DNA of 64,000 nt from Prinia subflava (taxonomy: Eukaryota; Chordata; Aves; Passeriformes; Cisticolidae), in assembly GCF_021018805.1 (NCBI RefSeq), contig NC_086247.1, positions 136,069,602 through 136,133,601 of the forward strand. Direction: 5' to 3'. Both the position numbers and the translations under genes were made by a program. The notes under the pieces are model-generated. The model made no database searches. It saw nothing but the letters and a program-made list of their open reading frames with translations, and was not told the DNA's origin. Positions 50,939-60,612 of this stretch are shown here, one piece after another; positions within the stretch are counted from its first letter, which is position 1, and each line of letters starts with the position of its first letter.

Positions 50939-53900
50939 GGGGGGAGTGCGGGCCCACCCGGCATGATGACCCCAACAGGGTGGGCAGTGCAGAAGAGAAG
51001 GCAGTCAACGCCTTTGGGGGTCACTGGACCAAGACAACTATCTCGGACTGGCATTTCCTTTACCCTTCCCAGGAGGGAACTTTCCCGGACTTGACGTTAA
51101 CACCATTTTGTAAACCTTACAGGTTGAGGCTCACTCACAGTGCGCACCTCAGAGATACCAGCTGGTACCCAGTTCGCGTGGATTGCGAAGACCTTCTGGA
51201 CTGGCCGTTTCAAAGGAAAGGTAAGTTCATTGTTGTTGGGGACTGTAAATACACTCCGCAAGACATTGAGGTATACCCGGGGACCTATAAGGGTGACCCC
51301 AGGTTCCTCAATGTCTGGCTGCGTTCCACTCATCCCCCAGCTTTCCACCCAAAGGGACAAATAGTGGCCCAGGCAATTCCACACACCAGGCCAGATCAGT
51401 ATCAGGTTTACCCTGAGGAAAGGCCACTTTCAGTCAACGCAGTGCATCGGATCACAGAAGAAAAACCTATAATACGATGTACGATGTCCATTGGGGATGA
51501 GTCCGTTAATAAAGGTCTTCTTTTTGACACAGGAGCGGATGTCACGGTCATTCCCACCCGGGAGTGGCCGTCACATTGGGCCTTGGAGGACGCGCCGGCG
51601 AATATCTCCGGAGTAGGGGGTTTTCAATCGGCTAAGAGATCAGCGCGCATGGTGAAATTCACGGGGCCGAAAGGGCAATTGGCATATACGCGCCCTTTCG
51701 TTTGCAAATATGAACGGCCCCTGCTTGGTAGGGAGCTCATGTCCCAATGGGGGGTCACAATTAGTATCCCAGACCCCCCTCAGGTTTTTTGCCTAGCGGT
51801 CACTGAGGAGCGCCCAATCCTCAAACTGAATTGGAAAACGGATAATCCAGTGTGGGTTGACCAGTGGCCGCTATCCAAAGAGAAATTAAAGGCGCTCGAG
51901 GAGCTCGTGGAGGAGCAGTTACAGAAGGGTAATATCGTGGAAACGAATTCCCCCTGGAACTCGCCCGTCTTCGTCATTCGAAAGAGTGACGGAAGGCGCT
52001 GGCGCCTCCTTCACGACCTTCGACAAATTAATAACGTTATAGAGGACATGGGATCCCTCCAACCAGGAATGCCATCCCCTGCCATGCTGCCCCGAAATTG
52101 GAATCTGGCAGTTATTGATCTGAAGGATTGCTTCTTCCAAATTCCCTTACATCCGGATGACGCACCGCGTTTTGCCTTCTCGGTGCCTACCATCAACCGA
52201 GCGGCCCCAAGGAAGAGGTATCACTGGAGGGCTCTTCCCCAAGGTATGAAGAACTCCCCGGTGATGTGCCAGCTGTACGTCTCTTCCTTGCTGCGTCCTG
52301 TGCGCGCAGCCGCGGAGGAGGTTATCATCCACCATTACATGGATGATATCCTCATTTGCGCCCCAACAACAAGCGAACTGGATAGAGTCCTCACACGCGT
52401 AACAGATTTGTTAGTTGCTGCAGGGTTTGAGCTGCAAGCAGAGAAAATTCAGCGGATGCCACCCTGGAAATACCTGGGGCTGGAAATCGGACGGCGGACC
52501 ATTGTTCCCCAAAAATTGGCTATCCGGACATCAGTCCGGACCCTTGCGGATGTCCATCGACTCTGCGGAGAGTTGAATTGGGTGAGGCCCTGGCTGGGTC
52601 TCTCCACGGAGGATCTAGCACCCCTTTTCGATTTATTGAAGGGGGGAGATGAGCTTAGCTCTCCCAGGGCGCTCACCGCGGAGGCAAGGAAAGCACTAGA
52701 GAAGGTACAACAGGCGTTGTCATCACGCCAGGCGCACAGATGTGACCCCGGCTTACCCTTTCGGTTTGTGGTGCTGGGTAAGCTCCCGCATCTTTTTGGG
52801 GTCATTTTTCAGTGGGATTCGAACACCACACAGCATGACACCAAGGGCCACGGGGGGAGAGATCCACTGCTGATCATAGAGTGGGTCTTTCTTAGCCACC
52901 ACCGGCCCAAGAGACTTACGAGGCCACAAGAAATCATGGCTGAGCTGATCCGCAAGGCACGTACGCGCCTTTGCGAGTTGGCCGGTTGTGACTTTGAGTG
53001 CATCCATCTCCCCATCAAATTATCCTCGGGCCAGATCACCAAACCCATGTTGGAAACTCTGCTTCAAAATAATGAAGCTCTACAATTCGCTCTGGACTCT
53101 TTTACGGGCCAAATTTCAATTCATCGGCCGGCCCACAAATTGTTCAATCTGGATGGAAATTTTGAATTGGCATTGAGGAGTGTCCGAAGTGCAAAACCAC
53201 TCCAGGCCTTGACCGTTTTTACAGACGCGTCCGGGGCTTCTCACAGGTCAGTGATGACCTGGGAGGATCCCGAAACTCAGCAGTGGGACAGTGATGTTGA
53301 AATCGTTGAGGGTTCGCCTCAAGTCGCTGAGTTGGCCGCAGTCGTCAGGGCATTAGAGAGATTTCCCGGACCGCTAAACATAGTTACCGACTCTGCCTAT
53401 GTTACAGGGGTAGTGTCCAGAGCTGATCAGGCAGTATTACAGCAGGTTTCCAACGACGCGCTTTATGCGCAGCTCTCGAAGCTTATAAAGCTTGTGTCCC
53501 ACCGAGAGCACCCCTTCTACGTGATGCACACAAGGTCGCACACCGATTTGCCAGGGTTTGTTGCAGAGGGCAACAGGAGAGCAGATGCTCTCGCTGCTCC
53601 TGTGACAAAGACCCCACTGCCTGACATATTTCAACAGGCACAGCTCAGCCATGCTTTGTTCCATCAGAATGCACCAGCCCTGGTCCGCCGATTTCGTATC
53701 ACCCGGCAACAGGCCAGGGCGATTGTGGCTTCGTGCCCATCGTGTCAATCCCACTCCGTGCCGACCATGCACGCCGGAGTCAATCCCAGAGGGCTGGGAA
53801 GTTGTGAAATCTGGCAGACCGACGTCACCCATGTGGCGGCGTTCGGGAGGCTCCGGTACGTGCATGTGTCCGTTGATACCTTCTCGGGTGTAGTCTATGC

Positions 53901-54600
53901 CTCCGCACACGCAGGGGAGAAGGCCTCCCACGTCATCCAACACCTCATTCAGGCCTTCTCTTTCATGGGCATCCCCAAGGAAATTAAAACAGATAATGGC
54001 CCTGCGTATACTTCCAGGGAGCTTGCAGATTTCCTGCAGCAATGGGGAGTTGAGCATAAAACGGGCATCCCTCACTCCCCCACGGGTCAGGCCATTGTTG
54101 AAAGGACCCATCAGAACGTCAAACGGGTCCTTCAACAGCAAAGACCAGTCCTGAAGGTTGAAACTCCATCAATCAGATTGGCAAGGGCACTTTATGTGTT
54201 AAATTTCCTAAATTGTTCTTATGAAAAACCAGATCCGCCCGTTGTGCGGCATTTCAATAGCAACCGCGACTGGGACCTGAGTGAGCAGCATCCGCCGGTG
54301 ACCGTAAGGTTTCCCGAAACAGGGAAAGTGGAGGGTCCACTGACGCTTTTGACGTGGGGGCGCGGGTACGCCTGCGTCTCCACTGATGCTGGGCCGAAGT
54401 GGATACCCTCCAGATGGGTAAAGCCTTATATCGAAAGAAAAACAAAAGTCCGAGAAAACGAAAAGCCTCAAGTCGCCTCCGCGGCTCTCCGCCGCAGAAG
54501 GCGTGAGTCCAGTGACTCAGAGGAAGAGGAGGAGCAGTCAGAAGGCTGGGAGGACCCCTTTTTCTGTGATTTCCCACTTTGTAACGATTTGTTTTTCTGA
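50935..54600 (+). CDS. pol: Pro-Pol (dUTPase-like segment, protease, RT, RNase H, integrase)
   Basis: Made as a Gag-Pro-Pol fusion by -1 frameshifting; the apparent start at 50980 is a GTG and not a real initiator. Numbering from that codon: 60-135 resembles a dUTPase fold (ending in FHPKGQIVAQAIP) but lacks a clear catalytic motif. Protease has DTGADVTVI at 183-191. RT has ID380LKD, LPQGMKNSP at 419-427 and YMDD at 453-456. RNase H has D749, E784, D804 and D869. Integrase has H891, H895, C919, C922 and the D948, D1005, E1041 triad with 35-residue spacing. All catalytic residues are present and the frame is intact. Protease shares the RT frame, unlike both alpharetroviruses (protease in gag) and betaretroviruses (separate pro frame). 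The C-terminus ends in an Arg run and a Glu-rich tail. Confidence 0.96.
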   Translation, partial: LGGECGPTRHDDPNRVGSAEEKAVNAFGGHWTKTTISDWHFLYPSQEGTFPDLTLTPFCKPYRLRLTHSAHLRDTSWYPVRVDCEDLLDWPFQRKGKFIVVGDCKYTPQDIEVYPGTYKGDPRFLNVWLRSTHPPAFHPKGQIVAQAIPHTRPDQYQVYPEERPLSVNAVHRITEEKPIIRCTMSIGDESVNKGLLFDTGADVTVIPTREWPSHWALEDAPANISGVGGFQSAKRSARMVKFTGPKGQLAYTRPFVCKYERPLLGRELMSQWGVTISIPDPPQVFCLAVTEERPILKLNWKTDNPVWVDQWPLSKEKLKALEELVEEQLQKGNIVETNSPWNSPVFVIRKSDGRRWRLLHDLRQINNVIEDMGSLQPGMPSPAMLPRNWNLAVIDLKDCFFQIPLHPDDAPRFAFSVPTINRAAPRKRYHWRALPQGMKNSPVMCQLYVSSLLRPVRAAAEEVIIHHYMDDILICAPTTSELDRVLTRVTDLLVAAGFELQAEKIQRMPPWKYLGLEIGRRTIVPQKLAIRTSVRTLADVHRLCGELNWVRPWLGLSTEDLAPLFDLLKGGDELSSPRALTAEARKALEKVQQALSSRQAHRCDPGLPFRFVVLGKLPHLFGVIFQWDSNTTQHDTKGHGGRDPLLIIEWVFLSHHRPKRLTRPQEIMAELIRKARTRLCELAGCDFECIHLPIKLSSGQITKPMLETLLQNNEALQFALDSFTGQISIHRPAHKLFNLDGNFELALRSVRSAKPLQALTVFTDASGASHRSVMTWEDPETQQWDSDVEIVEGSPQVAELAAVVRALERFPGPLNIVTDSAYVTGVVSRADQAVLQQVSNDALYAQLSKLIKLVSHREHPFYVMHTRSHTDLPGFVAEGNRRADALAAPVTKTPLPDIFQQAQLSHALFHQNAPALVRRFRITRQQARAIVASCPSCQSHSVPTMHAGVNPRGLGSCEIWQTDVTHVAAFGRLRYVHVSVDTFSGVVYASAHAGEKASHVIQHLIQAFSFMGIPKEIKTDNGPAYTSRELADFLQQWGVEHKTGIPHSPTGQAIVERTHQNVKRVLQQQRPVLKVETPSIRLARALYVLNFLNCSYEKPDPPVVRHFNSNRDWDLSEQHPPVTVRFPETGKVEGPLTLLTWGRGYACVSTDAGPKWIPSRWVKPYIERKTKVRENEKPQVASAALRRRRRESSDSEEEEEQSEGWEDPFFCDFPLCNDLFF

Positions 54601-54601
54601 G

Positions 54602-54612
54602 TTTCTGTTTAG
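54602..54612 (+). other. env splice acceptor
   Basis: TTTCTGTTTAG: a pyrimidine tract ending in AG at 54611-54612, 12 nt before the env ATG. Joined to the donor at 48634 it would give the singly spliced env mRNA. Confidence 0.75.
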
Positions 54613-54624
54613 ATCCGTCCAACC

Positions 54625-56136
54625 ATGAGCGCCAAGACTGCCATCAGTTCAGCCGTCCTCTTCGCCAGTCTCCTGACCATCGCCCAGGCGTGGCTCGTCC
54701 CCCAGCCACAACAGAACGTCTGGGCTGTCTTGGCCAAATCACTGGGCCAAGACCACATATGTCTCAACCAAGCGAGTGCCGCGAATCCCATGGCATCCTG
54801 CCTCGTGGGGATCCCATTTAAAGATCGTGAGATGCCCAAGATGCTTCTAGGTTATGCTCAAAAACTTAGACAAGAAGCTGCTAAAATGGAGCATAACCTA
54901 AAGCATGCCCATTACATCGTCGCGTGGTACAATTATATTAAAAGTCTTCCAAAGTTAGAAAACGAGCCTCAGGAGCTGGAGCTTCTAGGTTCCGCCAGAG
55001 CCGAATCTTGTTTTCATATCCGCAACGACCACGTCCAGCGTCACCACCGTCATTTTGTCTCCTCCAAAGCCCATTTTAATACTCATTGGTGTAACGCTGT
55101 GTCCTTTAGTTATCCTCCAATCCCTCCCCAAAAATCAGCCCAAGTCTTTGCCCATCCCCGCCAGCTTCCTAGGGGAACATTCTTGATTTGCGGAGACCAC
55201 GCATGGGCAGGTATCCCCTCTCACCTCTCCGGAGGCCCGTGCACCTTTGGGACCCTCGGATTGTTTTCACCCAACAAATCACAAATTTTGGATTGGGTTA
55301 CACAAAATTCTACAAATGGTGCACATCTATTGGCACACTCTAGAAAGAAGAGAGAAGACTACTCTCTCAAAAAATTGGCAGACGATTGCGATGAGGAAAT
55401 TATCCATTGGAGCAGATCTAAAGGCATCGCAATCACAGTATTTGCGCCGTGGGTCGCCATTGCTAAGACCCTCGGAGAATTAGGCCATTTGGAATGTTGG
55501 GTAGCTAAGCAATCCCGTTTGACTTCTAGGGCCCTATCAAACCTCCTGAAAGATGAGGAAATTACGAGGCAGGCAACCCTCCAGAATCGTGCAGCCATCG
55601 ATTACCTCCTGCTCCTCCACGGTCACTCGTGTGAGGAGTTTGAGGGGCTCTGCTGCTTTAATTTGACATCTAGGGCCAAGGGGACTCGCGAGGCACTCAA
55701 ACAAATGGAAAACATGATAGGAGACATCAAGCAAGAATACGGGGACTGGCTCAGTAATTTGTTCAAGGGATGGGGGATCTCGGGTTGGACGGGATCGATT
55801 CTTAGAACTGTTCTGTTAATTGTTTTTGTGCTTTTTGTTGCTATTGCCAGCCTTGGACTAATGAAAAAGATGTTGCAGAATTTGATTTCTTCCTCCACAT
55901 CACCACTCAAAGCTGAAGTCCACCGAGTAGCCGTTGAAGTAGGCCCAGAAGTGTTCAAGGAGGAGGAGGAAAGCTTCGTTGATGAGGACGAGCAGGCTGA
56001 ACAGCTTGAAATCATCGTGGAAGAAGTGCGCAGCTTTCCTCGAGAACAATGGCCTACTCAACAGCAGTGGTTTGCAGAATCATACCCACGTTCTGAACAC
56101 CTGGTGGACCCCCCTCAATTCGGATATCTGAGATAG
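54625..56136 (+). CDS. env: Env glycoprotein (503 aa), alpharetrovirus-like
   Basis: Surface/transmembrane glycoprotein. The ATG is in good context (ACCATGA), 24 bp after the pol stop. Residues 1-22 form a signal peptide (cleavage near AQA|W). SU runs to the furin-type site RKKR at 240-243. It holds six cysteines (46, 59, 129, 156, 189, 206) and is about 220 aa long, shorter than typical alpharetroviral SU. TM has an internal hydrophobic segment bounded by C255 and C291, as in alpharetroviral fusion loops. An LQNRAAIDYLLL heptad region (319-330) and the CX6CC motif (C336, C343, C344) follow. The membrane span is about 391-413. The remaining 90 residues form a long acidic tail (EEEEESFVDEDE). 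N-glycosylation sequons lie at 217, 228 and 346. The frame is intact; receptor and activity are unknown. Confidence 0.93.
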   Translation: MSAKTAISSAVLFASLLTIAQAWLVPQPQQNVWAVLAKSLGQDHICLNQASAANPMASCLVGIPFKDREMPKMLLGYAQKLRQEAAKMEHNLKHAHYIVAWYNYIKSLPKLENEPQELELLGSARAESCFHIRNDHVQRHHRHFVSSKAHFNTHWCNAVSFSYPPIPPQKSAQVFAHPRQLPRGTFLICGDHAWAGIPSHLSGGPCTFGTLGLFSPNKSQILDWVTQNSTNGAHLLAHSRKKREDYSLKKLADDCDEEIIHWSRSKGIAITVFAPWVAIAKTLGELGHLECWVAKQSRLTSRALSNLLKDEEITRQATLQNRAAIDYLLLLHGHSCEEFEGLCCFNLTSRAKGTREALKQMENMIGDIKQEYGDWLSNLFKGWGISGWTGSILRTVLLIVFVLFVAIASLGLMKKMLQNLISSSTSPLKAEVHRVAVEVGPEVFKEEEESFVDEDEQAEQLEIIVEEVRSFPREQWPTQQQWFAESYPRSEHLVDPPQFGYLR

Positions 56137-56155
56137 AACTCACAGGGTCAAAAAT

Positions 56156-56172
56156 AAAAGAAAAGGGGGAGA
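56156..56172 (+). other. Polypurine tract
   Basis: AAAAGAAAAGGGGGAGA ends directly at the TG of the 3' LTR. It primes plus-strand DNA synthesis. It lies only 20 bp after the env stop. Confidence 0.92.
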
Positions 56173-57009
56173 TGTGGTGGTGTGGATGGTTGGACTTTCC
56201 CCATTTCAGTATGTTAAACCTCAGTTGGACTCCACAAAGAAAGTTGGGACAGTGTAAGCAGGAACAAGCAGGTGCTGTGAAGGACTGTGACAAGGAAAAG
56301 AAGGACAGACGAGGGAGAGGATTTAAAGAGAGAGACTTAAGGAAGAAGGAGAGGGTGCTGAAAGAAGGATATAGGAAAGAGGGTTTTGAGGCAGAGAGAA
56401 GTTGAAAGATATATGGGTGGTTTACCAAGTAGGAAGGATTTAGATATGTGGGAAAGATGAAAGGCTGGTGGGTCCTATATTGTATGTTCTGCACAATGTT
56501 GTATGTTCTGTACACCCCCCCTTAATTGAAATTCATAAGTTCCCCTTGGTCACATGTTACCTTTTCCCCTCTTCCCGCCACTGTGTTATCCCTCCCCTAT
56601 CCCCTAACTGGTTCAAGGCTTGCAACCCTTCCCCTTATCTCCCAAGTGTCAAGGTTCCATTGGTTGCTGCAAAGAGGGACTCCCATTTCTCCTCCCCTAC
56701 CCCGAAAGCATATAAGCTGGTGCATTTCTTTGTTCGGGATCCAGTTCCAGTTCAGCCTGGTTCCACTTCGGTCTGGACAGTGCTATGTTGGATTAAAGTT
56801 GTGGTTCCTCTGTCTGGCTGGCTGGATCCTCCTTTCTCGCTCTTAGCGCGTCGCTTCAGTTATCCTACTGCCGTTCAGGTCTCTCCCAGGGTCAAGAACC
56901 CACAGGGCTGACCCCTTCGTTCCGCTGAGGGGCGGCTCGGATTCCGCTTGCTCCGGTGCCTGGGCTGGCTCGGGGTGAAGCCAAGGGGCTTAGTAGCGGC
57001 ACCGCGACA
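56173..57009 (+). repeat. 3' LTR
   Basis: 837 bp, offset exactly 8639 bp from the 5' LTR and identical to it as far as I can read. It carries the TATA box at 56711 and the ATTAAA signal at 56792-56797 used to end the viral RNA. Confidence 0.96.
56792..56797 (+). terminator. Proviral polyadenylation signal (3' LTR)
   Basis: ATTAAA followed by a GT-rich stretch. Viral transcripts are expected to end about 15-25 nt downstream. Confidence 0.78.
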
Positions 57010-57015
57010 CTGCTA
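57010..57015 (+). repeat. Target-site duplication, right copy
   Basis: CTGCTA directly after the CA end of the 3' LTR, a perfect match to 47528-47533. Confidence 0.95.
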
Positions 57016-59149
57016 TGAAGAAAGATCATCCTGCTTAAAAAAAACAAACCACACCAATCAACGTGTGGGGAAAGGTTTGTTTCTGATGAGGCAGCCTAGA
57101 AAGAGTAACACTATTAGGCATCTGGCATTTGGCTCCTATTACAGGGAACAGTAAGGACAGGTTAATGATACAAACAAGTGAAATTAATTTCCTCACAGGA
57201 AGGGTACTGGCTGTCTTTTAATTACTTCTGTTCCAAATGCTTCCATTTTATGACTTTGAAAATGTGCACTTTATTTTTATACTTCAATGGATGATTATGC
57301 ACCTCTCTAGATGGGTAACTGGAGTGTTTTCTAGAGTGTTTTTTCAAGGGTGAAAAATCCTCCAAACCTCACAGCATTTTGGAAAACTTATAGTTTAATT
57401 GGTATTTTGGGTCATATAGGCATTGTATGGAATAGTCTATATTGGTACAGAACTTCTAGGGCGTCACCCCAACCCAATTTGCATGATTATGCTGGAATGC
57501 AGCTGCTTTTATGTAGCCACCCTCACTCTGCTGTATCTAAGTCTGTCTCAAAGGTGCTGTAGCTGCCTCAACTAAGCAGATATAACCTGAGAGAAAGAAG
57601 TCCTTGAATAGAGAGAAGGGACTCAAGTTATCCTGCCTTGCAATGCTATTTATAGGACTGAGTGGAGATTTTCTGATTATACTGTTTTGTCATGAAATAT
57701 TTATTTAATTAAAGAAAAAACATTTGCAGGCATATTTGCACCACATTTGTAATGGTTTAGACTGCCAGCCTCCCACTTGCCTCTTGTTGTTCTGTTGGGT
57801 TTTTTGGTTCATACTTTCCTATTCCACTGTGCTTTTCTGGCTCATTTATCTTTGTCCACTGATGGGATACATGCCTGGGAAATTGTACAAGCACAGGGCA
57901 AGCTTGCAGTCACTCTACAAGTTCCTTAGTAAAATACTCTCAGCTCTCAGTACTTCTTAACCCAGAACTAAATGTGTTTTGTTATTTATTGTGTATATTT
58001 ATGGATTTCACATAGGACAGGATCAGCTTCAAGTTCAGCTTCATCTCCTTCAAAGTACAGCTTAACATAAAGTTCAGCTGTGTCTCTGAGTCCTCAGGTT
58101 GCAAAGATGCTCTTGTGAAGGCTTGGCAAACCTGGGAGCTGTCAAACACATGACTACTCTAAGGAAAGTGGAATTTGCACATTTTTTAGTTTCAAAATGC
58201 AAATTTCTCTACTGAACATGAGCAATCTGTGAGTTTGTAAGAATTTACAAACCTTATAAGAAGGGAAAATTGACTGTCGGAATATTTTTTTCTGTGCAAG
58301 ATGGACCTTTTTAGCCAAAACTGCTGGGGATGTGCAAAGCTACATGTGACTGGGGAGAAAAAAAATCTATAACAGAAAAAATCTGTAACGGAAAGTATCA
58401 GTGAACCATGAAAACTGTGCTGCTCTCTGCCCTGCCTCACAATCATCTGCTGAGCTATAGGGCACAACACTAGTAGCACTATGAATTAGGTACTTGAAAT
58501 GTTGTTTAGCCATTTGCTATAGACAAAACCAACGTTGTACCACCACACTAGGAACACATATTAGCCTACTTCCTTCTCTTAACACTGTGAGGATTGGATA
58601 TATGCAACAACTTGACTTTCCCTGCCATCCCCTATGATCTCTGCTCTTTCTACCCTGGTCACTCAAAGTTCAGGAATGATGCAAGTCTCGTTCACTGGGC
58701 AGTCCAAGCTCTTGCCCCAAGCTCATCCTTCAGCTTGAAATGTGGGAGGTACACTCAAGTCTTAGATCTGGTCATAGCAGTTTTTGTATATTGGCCACTT
58801 CAGTTGATGTTTCATGCATGAGAGGCTGCATCTCACTCTGCATTCCTACAGAGTATCATTTGCTGAGCCTGGGGCTAATATGAAATCAGCCTTGAAAGCA
58901 AGGAGGAGCAGATCCAGCAATCCTCATCTCCCTCAGGAGACACCTCATGTACTGCCAGTGTAGACCAGAAAGGTAGACAGGGACAGCTGGTGTTGGTGCT
59001 GATGTCATGAAGCAGCATAATATCCAGGAAAAGTATCACAGATAATAACAGAAACATTTTTAGTGAGGGGGAGTTTCAATAATGGTTTTCATCACAGATT
59101 TTGCAATCTGTTCTCCCAGCATTTTGAAGAGCTTTTTTTGACCACCACA
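57016..59149. other. Intergenic DNA right of the provirus
   Basis: AT-rich sequence with short ORFs without recognisable domains. It is the direct continuation of the DNA left of 47528. Confidence 0.5.
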
Positions 59150-59640
59150 ATATAAAGCTATTAGAGAGTTTCCAAAGGAGAGCCATGGTGAAGGGTATGC
59201 AGGGGAAGCCCTATAAGGAGTGGCTGAGGTCACTTATTCTGTTAGGCCTGGAGAAGAAGAGGCTGAGGGGAGACCTCACAGTGGTCTTCAGCATCTTCAC
59301 AAGGAGAAGAGGTGGGGCAGACACTGAACTCTTCCCTCTTGTGACCAGTGACAGGGCCTGAAGGAGTGGCCTGAAGCTGAGTTAGGGGAGGTTTATGTTG
59401 GATATCAGGAAAAGTTCTTCACTCAGAGGGTGGTTGAGCACTGGAACAGCTCCCCAGGGAAGTGGTCACAGCACCAGCTTGACAGAGTTCAAGAAGTCTT
59501 TGGACAATGCTCTCAGGCACAGCGGGTGATTCTTGGAGTACCCTGTGCAGGGTCAGGAGTTGGACTCAATAATCCTAATGGGTCTCTTCCAACTCAGCAT
59601 ATTCTGTGATTCTTTGATTCTTTGATTCTATAATTCTATG
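59150..59640 (+). mobile_element. CR1 LINE 3' end
   Basis: About 490 bp of typical CR1 3' sequence: GGCTGAGGTCACTTATTCTG, GAGGCTGAGGGGAGACCTCA, GAGGGTGGTTGAGCACTGGA, TGGACTCAATAATCCTAATG. It ends in a run of ATTCT-containing short repeats (about 59608-59640), the hallmark CR1 tail. It is 5'-truncated and non-coding. Confidence 0.93.
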
Positions 59641-59994
59641 TTCTCATCCCTCATAACCCTGCAATATCTTAATCTTTTGTAAAGCCTCATAATTTCAACA
59701 TAATTATTGCTCCTTATTGGAATATGCATATTGAAGCCAGGCAGCTAACAGAGCACTGTACTTGCTTTTAGCCTTCCTCCTATACACACAACTGCATGTA
59801 CAGAAGCAATGGATTTTTGTCTACTGCTATGGAAGCCTGTACAGCTAGTCAGTAAACAGAAACCTTTAAGCTATATGAATGTCTGTGACAGTCTTCAGGA
59901 TGTATGGTTATTACAATGGAAAATCAAAATATTCTAAATTAGTACCAGTGTGAAATACTGTTTGCAGTCCGTGGTCTGATAGTATTTTATTTGG

Positions 59995-60002
59995 CAAAAA
60001 AC

Positions 60003-60033
<31 letters not shown>

Positions 60034-60066
60034 AACCACCAAAAACCAAAAACAAAACAAAAAAAC
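59995..60066 (+). repeat. (AAAAC)n simple repeat
   Basis: About 70 bp of AAAAC/AAAAAC units with scattered C substitutions. It may be a microsatellite grown from an old poly(A) tail, though no retroposed body is visible before it. Confidence 0.85.
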
Positions 60067-60470
60067 CCCCACACCACGCACCAAAGACTAAGCCAAATTC
60101 ACCCAATAGCTCATAGGATCTCAACTTCAAACTTAAAATCACTAGTGTAGCATATGGTAACATATATGTAGCCCATACCTTTAATTTTGTTTAATATTAG
60201 CAGTTAGCTAATATAGTACTCCATATGAAAAGATTTTGCTTATATTAATACAAGTACAATCCAACAATGTTAAGTAAAGAGAAAGGCAAATAGTGATGCA
60301 AGTAAGTTAGCAGAATTTGGTAAAAATATGAAGCAGAACATTTGTTCCTCAGATTTGGACAGTGATAGCTTACCATTTTTATGAATAATTCTGTACATTT
60401 TTTATCATTTTCTGCCCCAGCAGCTAAATTAGTTTTACAGCTATTAATTGAATTGTCTAACTTCACTATG
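60067..60470. other. Intergenic DNA
   Basis: AT-rich sequence with no recognisable gene or repeat. Confidence 0.45.
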
Positions 60471-60474
60471 CACT

Positions 60475-60612
60475 GTGTGATAGAAAGGATTATTAACTCC
60501 ACTTTACAGATAAGGAAACTGAGACAGGGAGAGGAAACGATTAACTGAAGATCACACAGGGAATCAGAGACAGATAAATCCCAGATCTCTCCCTCCAATG
60601 CATTAAGCGCTG
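60475..60612 (+). mobile_element. MIR-like ancient SINE fragment
   Basis: TCCACTTTACAGATAAGGAA then ACTGAGACAGGGAGAGGAAA, followed by AAGATCACACAGGGAATCAG, follows the order of the MIR/CORE-SINE body: a lower stock of old copies shared by amniotes. The head and tail are worn away. It is recognised from pattern, not search. Confidence 0.7.

Larger units (their letters stand above)
47534..57009 (+). mobile_element. Complete class II endogenous retrovirus (9476 bp)
   Basis: LTR - PBS - leader - gag - pro-pol - env - PPT - LTR, bounded by a perfect CTGCTA duplication. Both LTRs are 837 bp and I found no difference between them reading line by line. All three frames are open. The retroviral class comes from Pol: YMDD with LPQGM, an HHCC/DD35E integrase, a class II-style VSVDTFSG and KTDNGPAY, and the 6-bp duplication. 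Env is of the CX6CC, alpharetrovirus-like kind. The base composition (GC-rich, CpG-containing) contrasts with the AT-rich flanks, as expected for a recent arrival not yet eroded by CpG decay. Whether it is transcribed or infectious cannot be told from sequence. Confidence 0.97.

Noticed and set aside
50980..50982. Apparent start codon of pro-pol
   Set aside because: It is GTG inside a frame that stays open back to the slippery site; translation enters by frameshifting.
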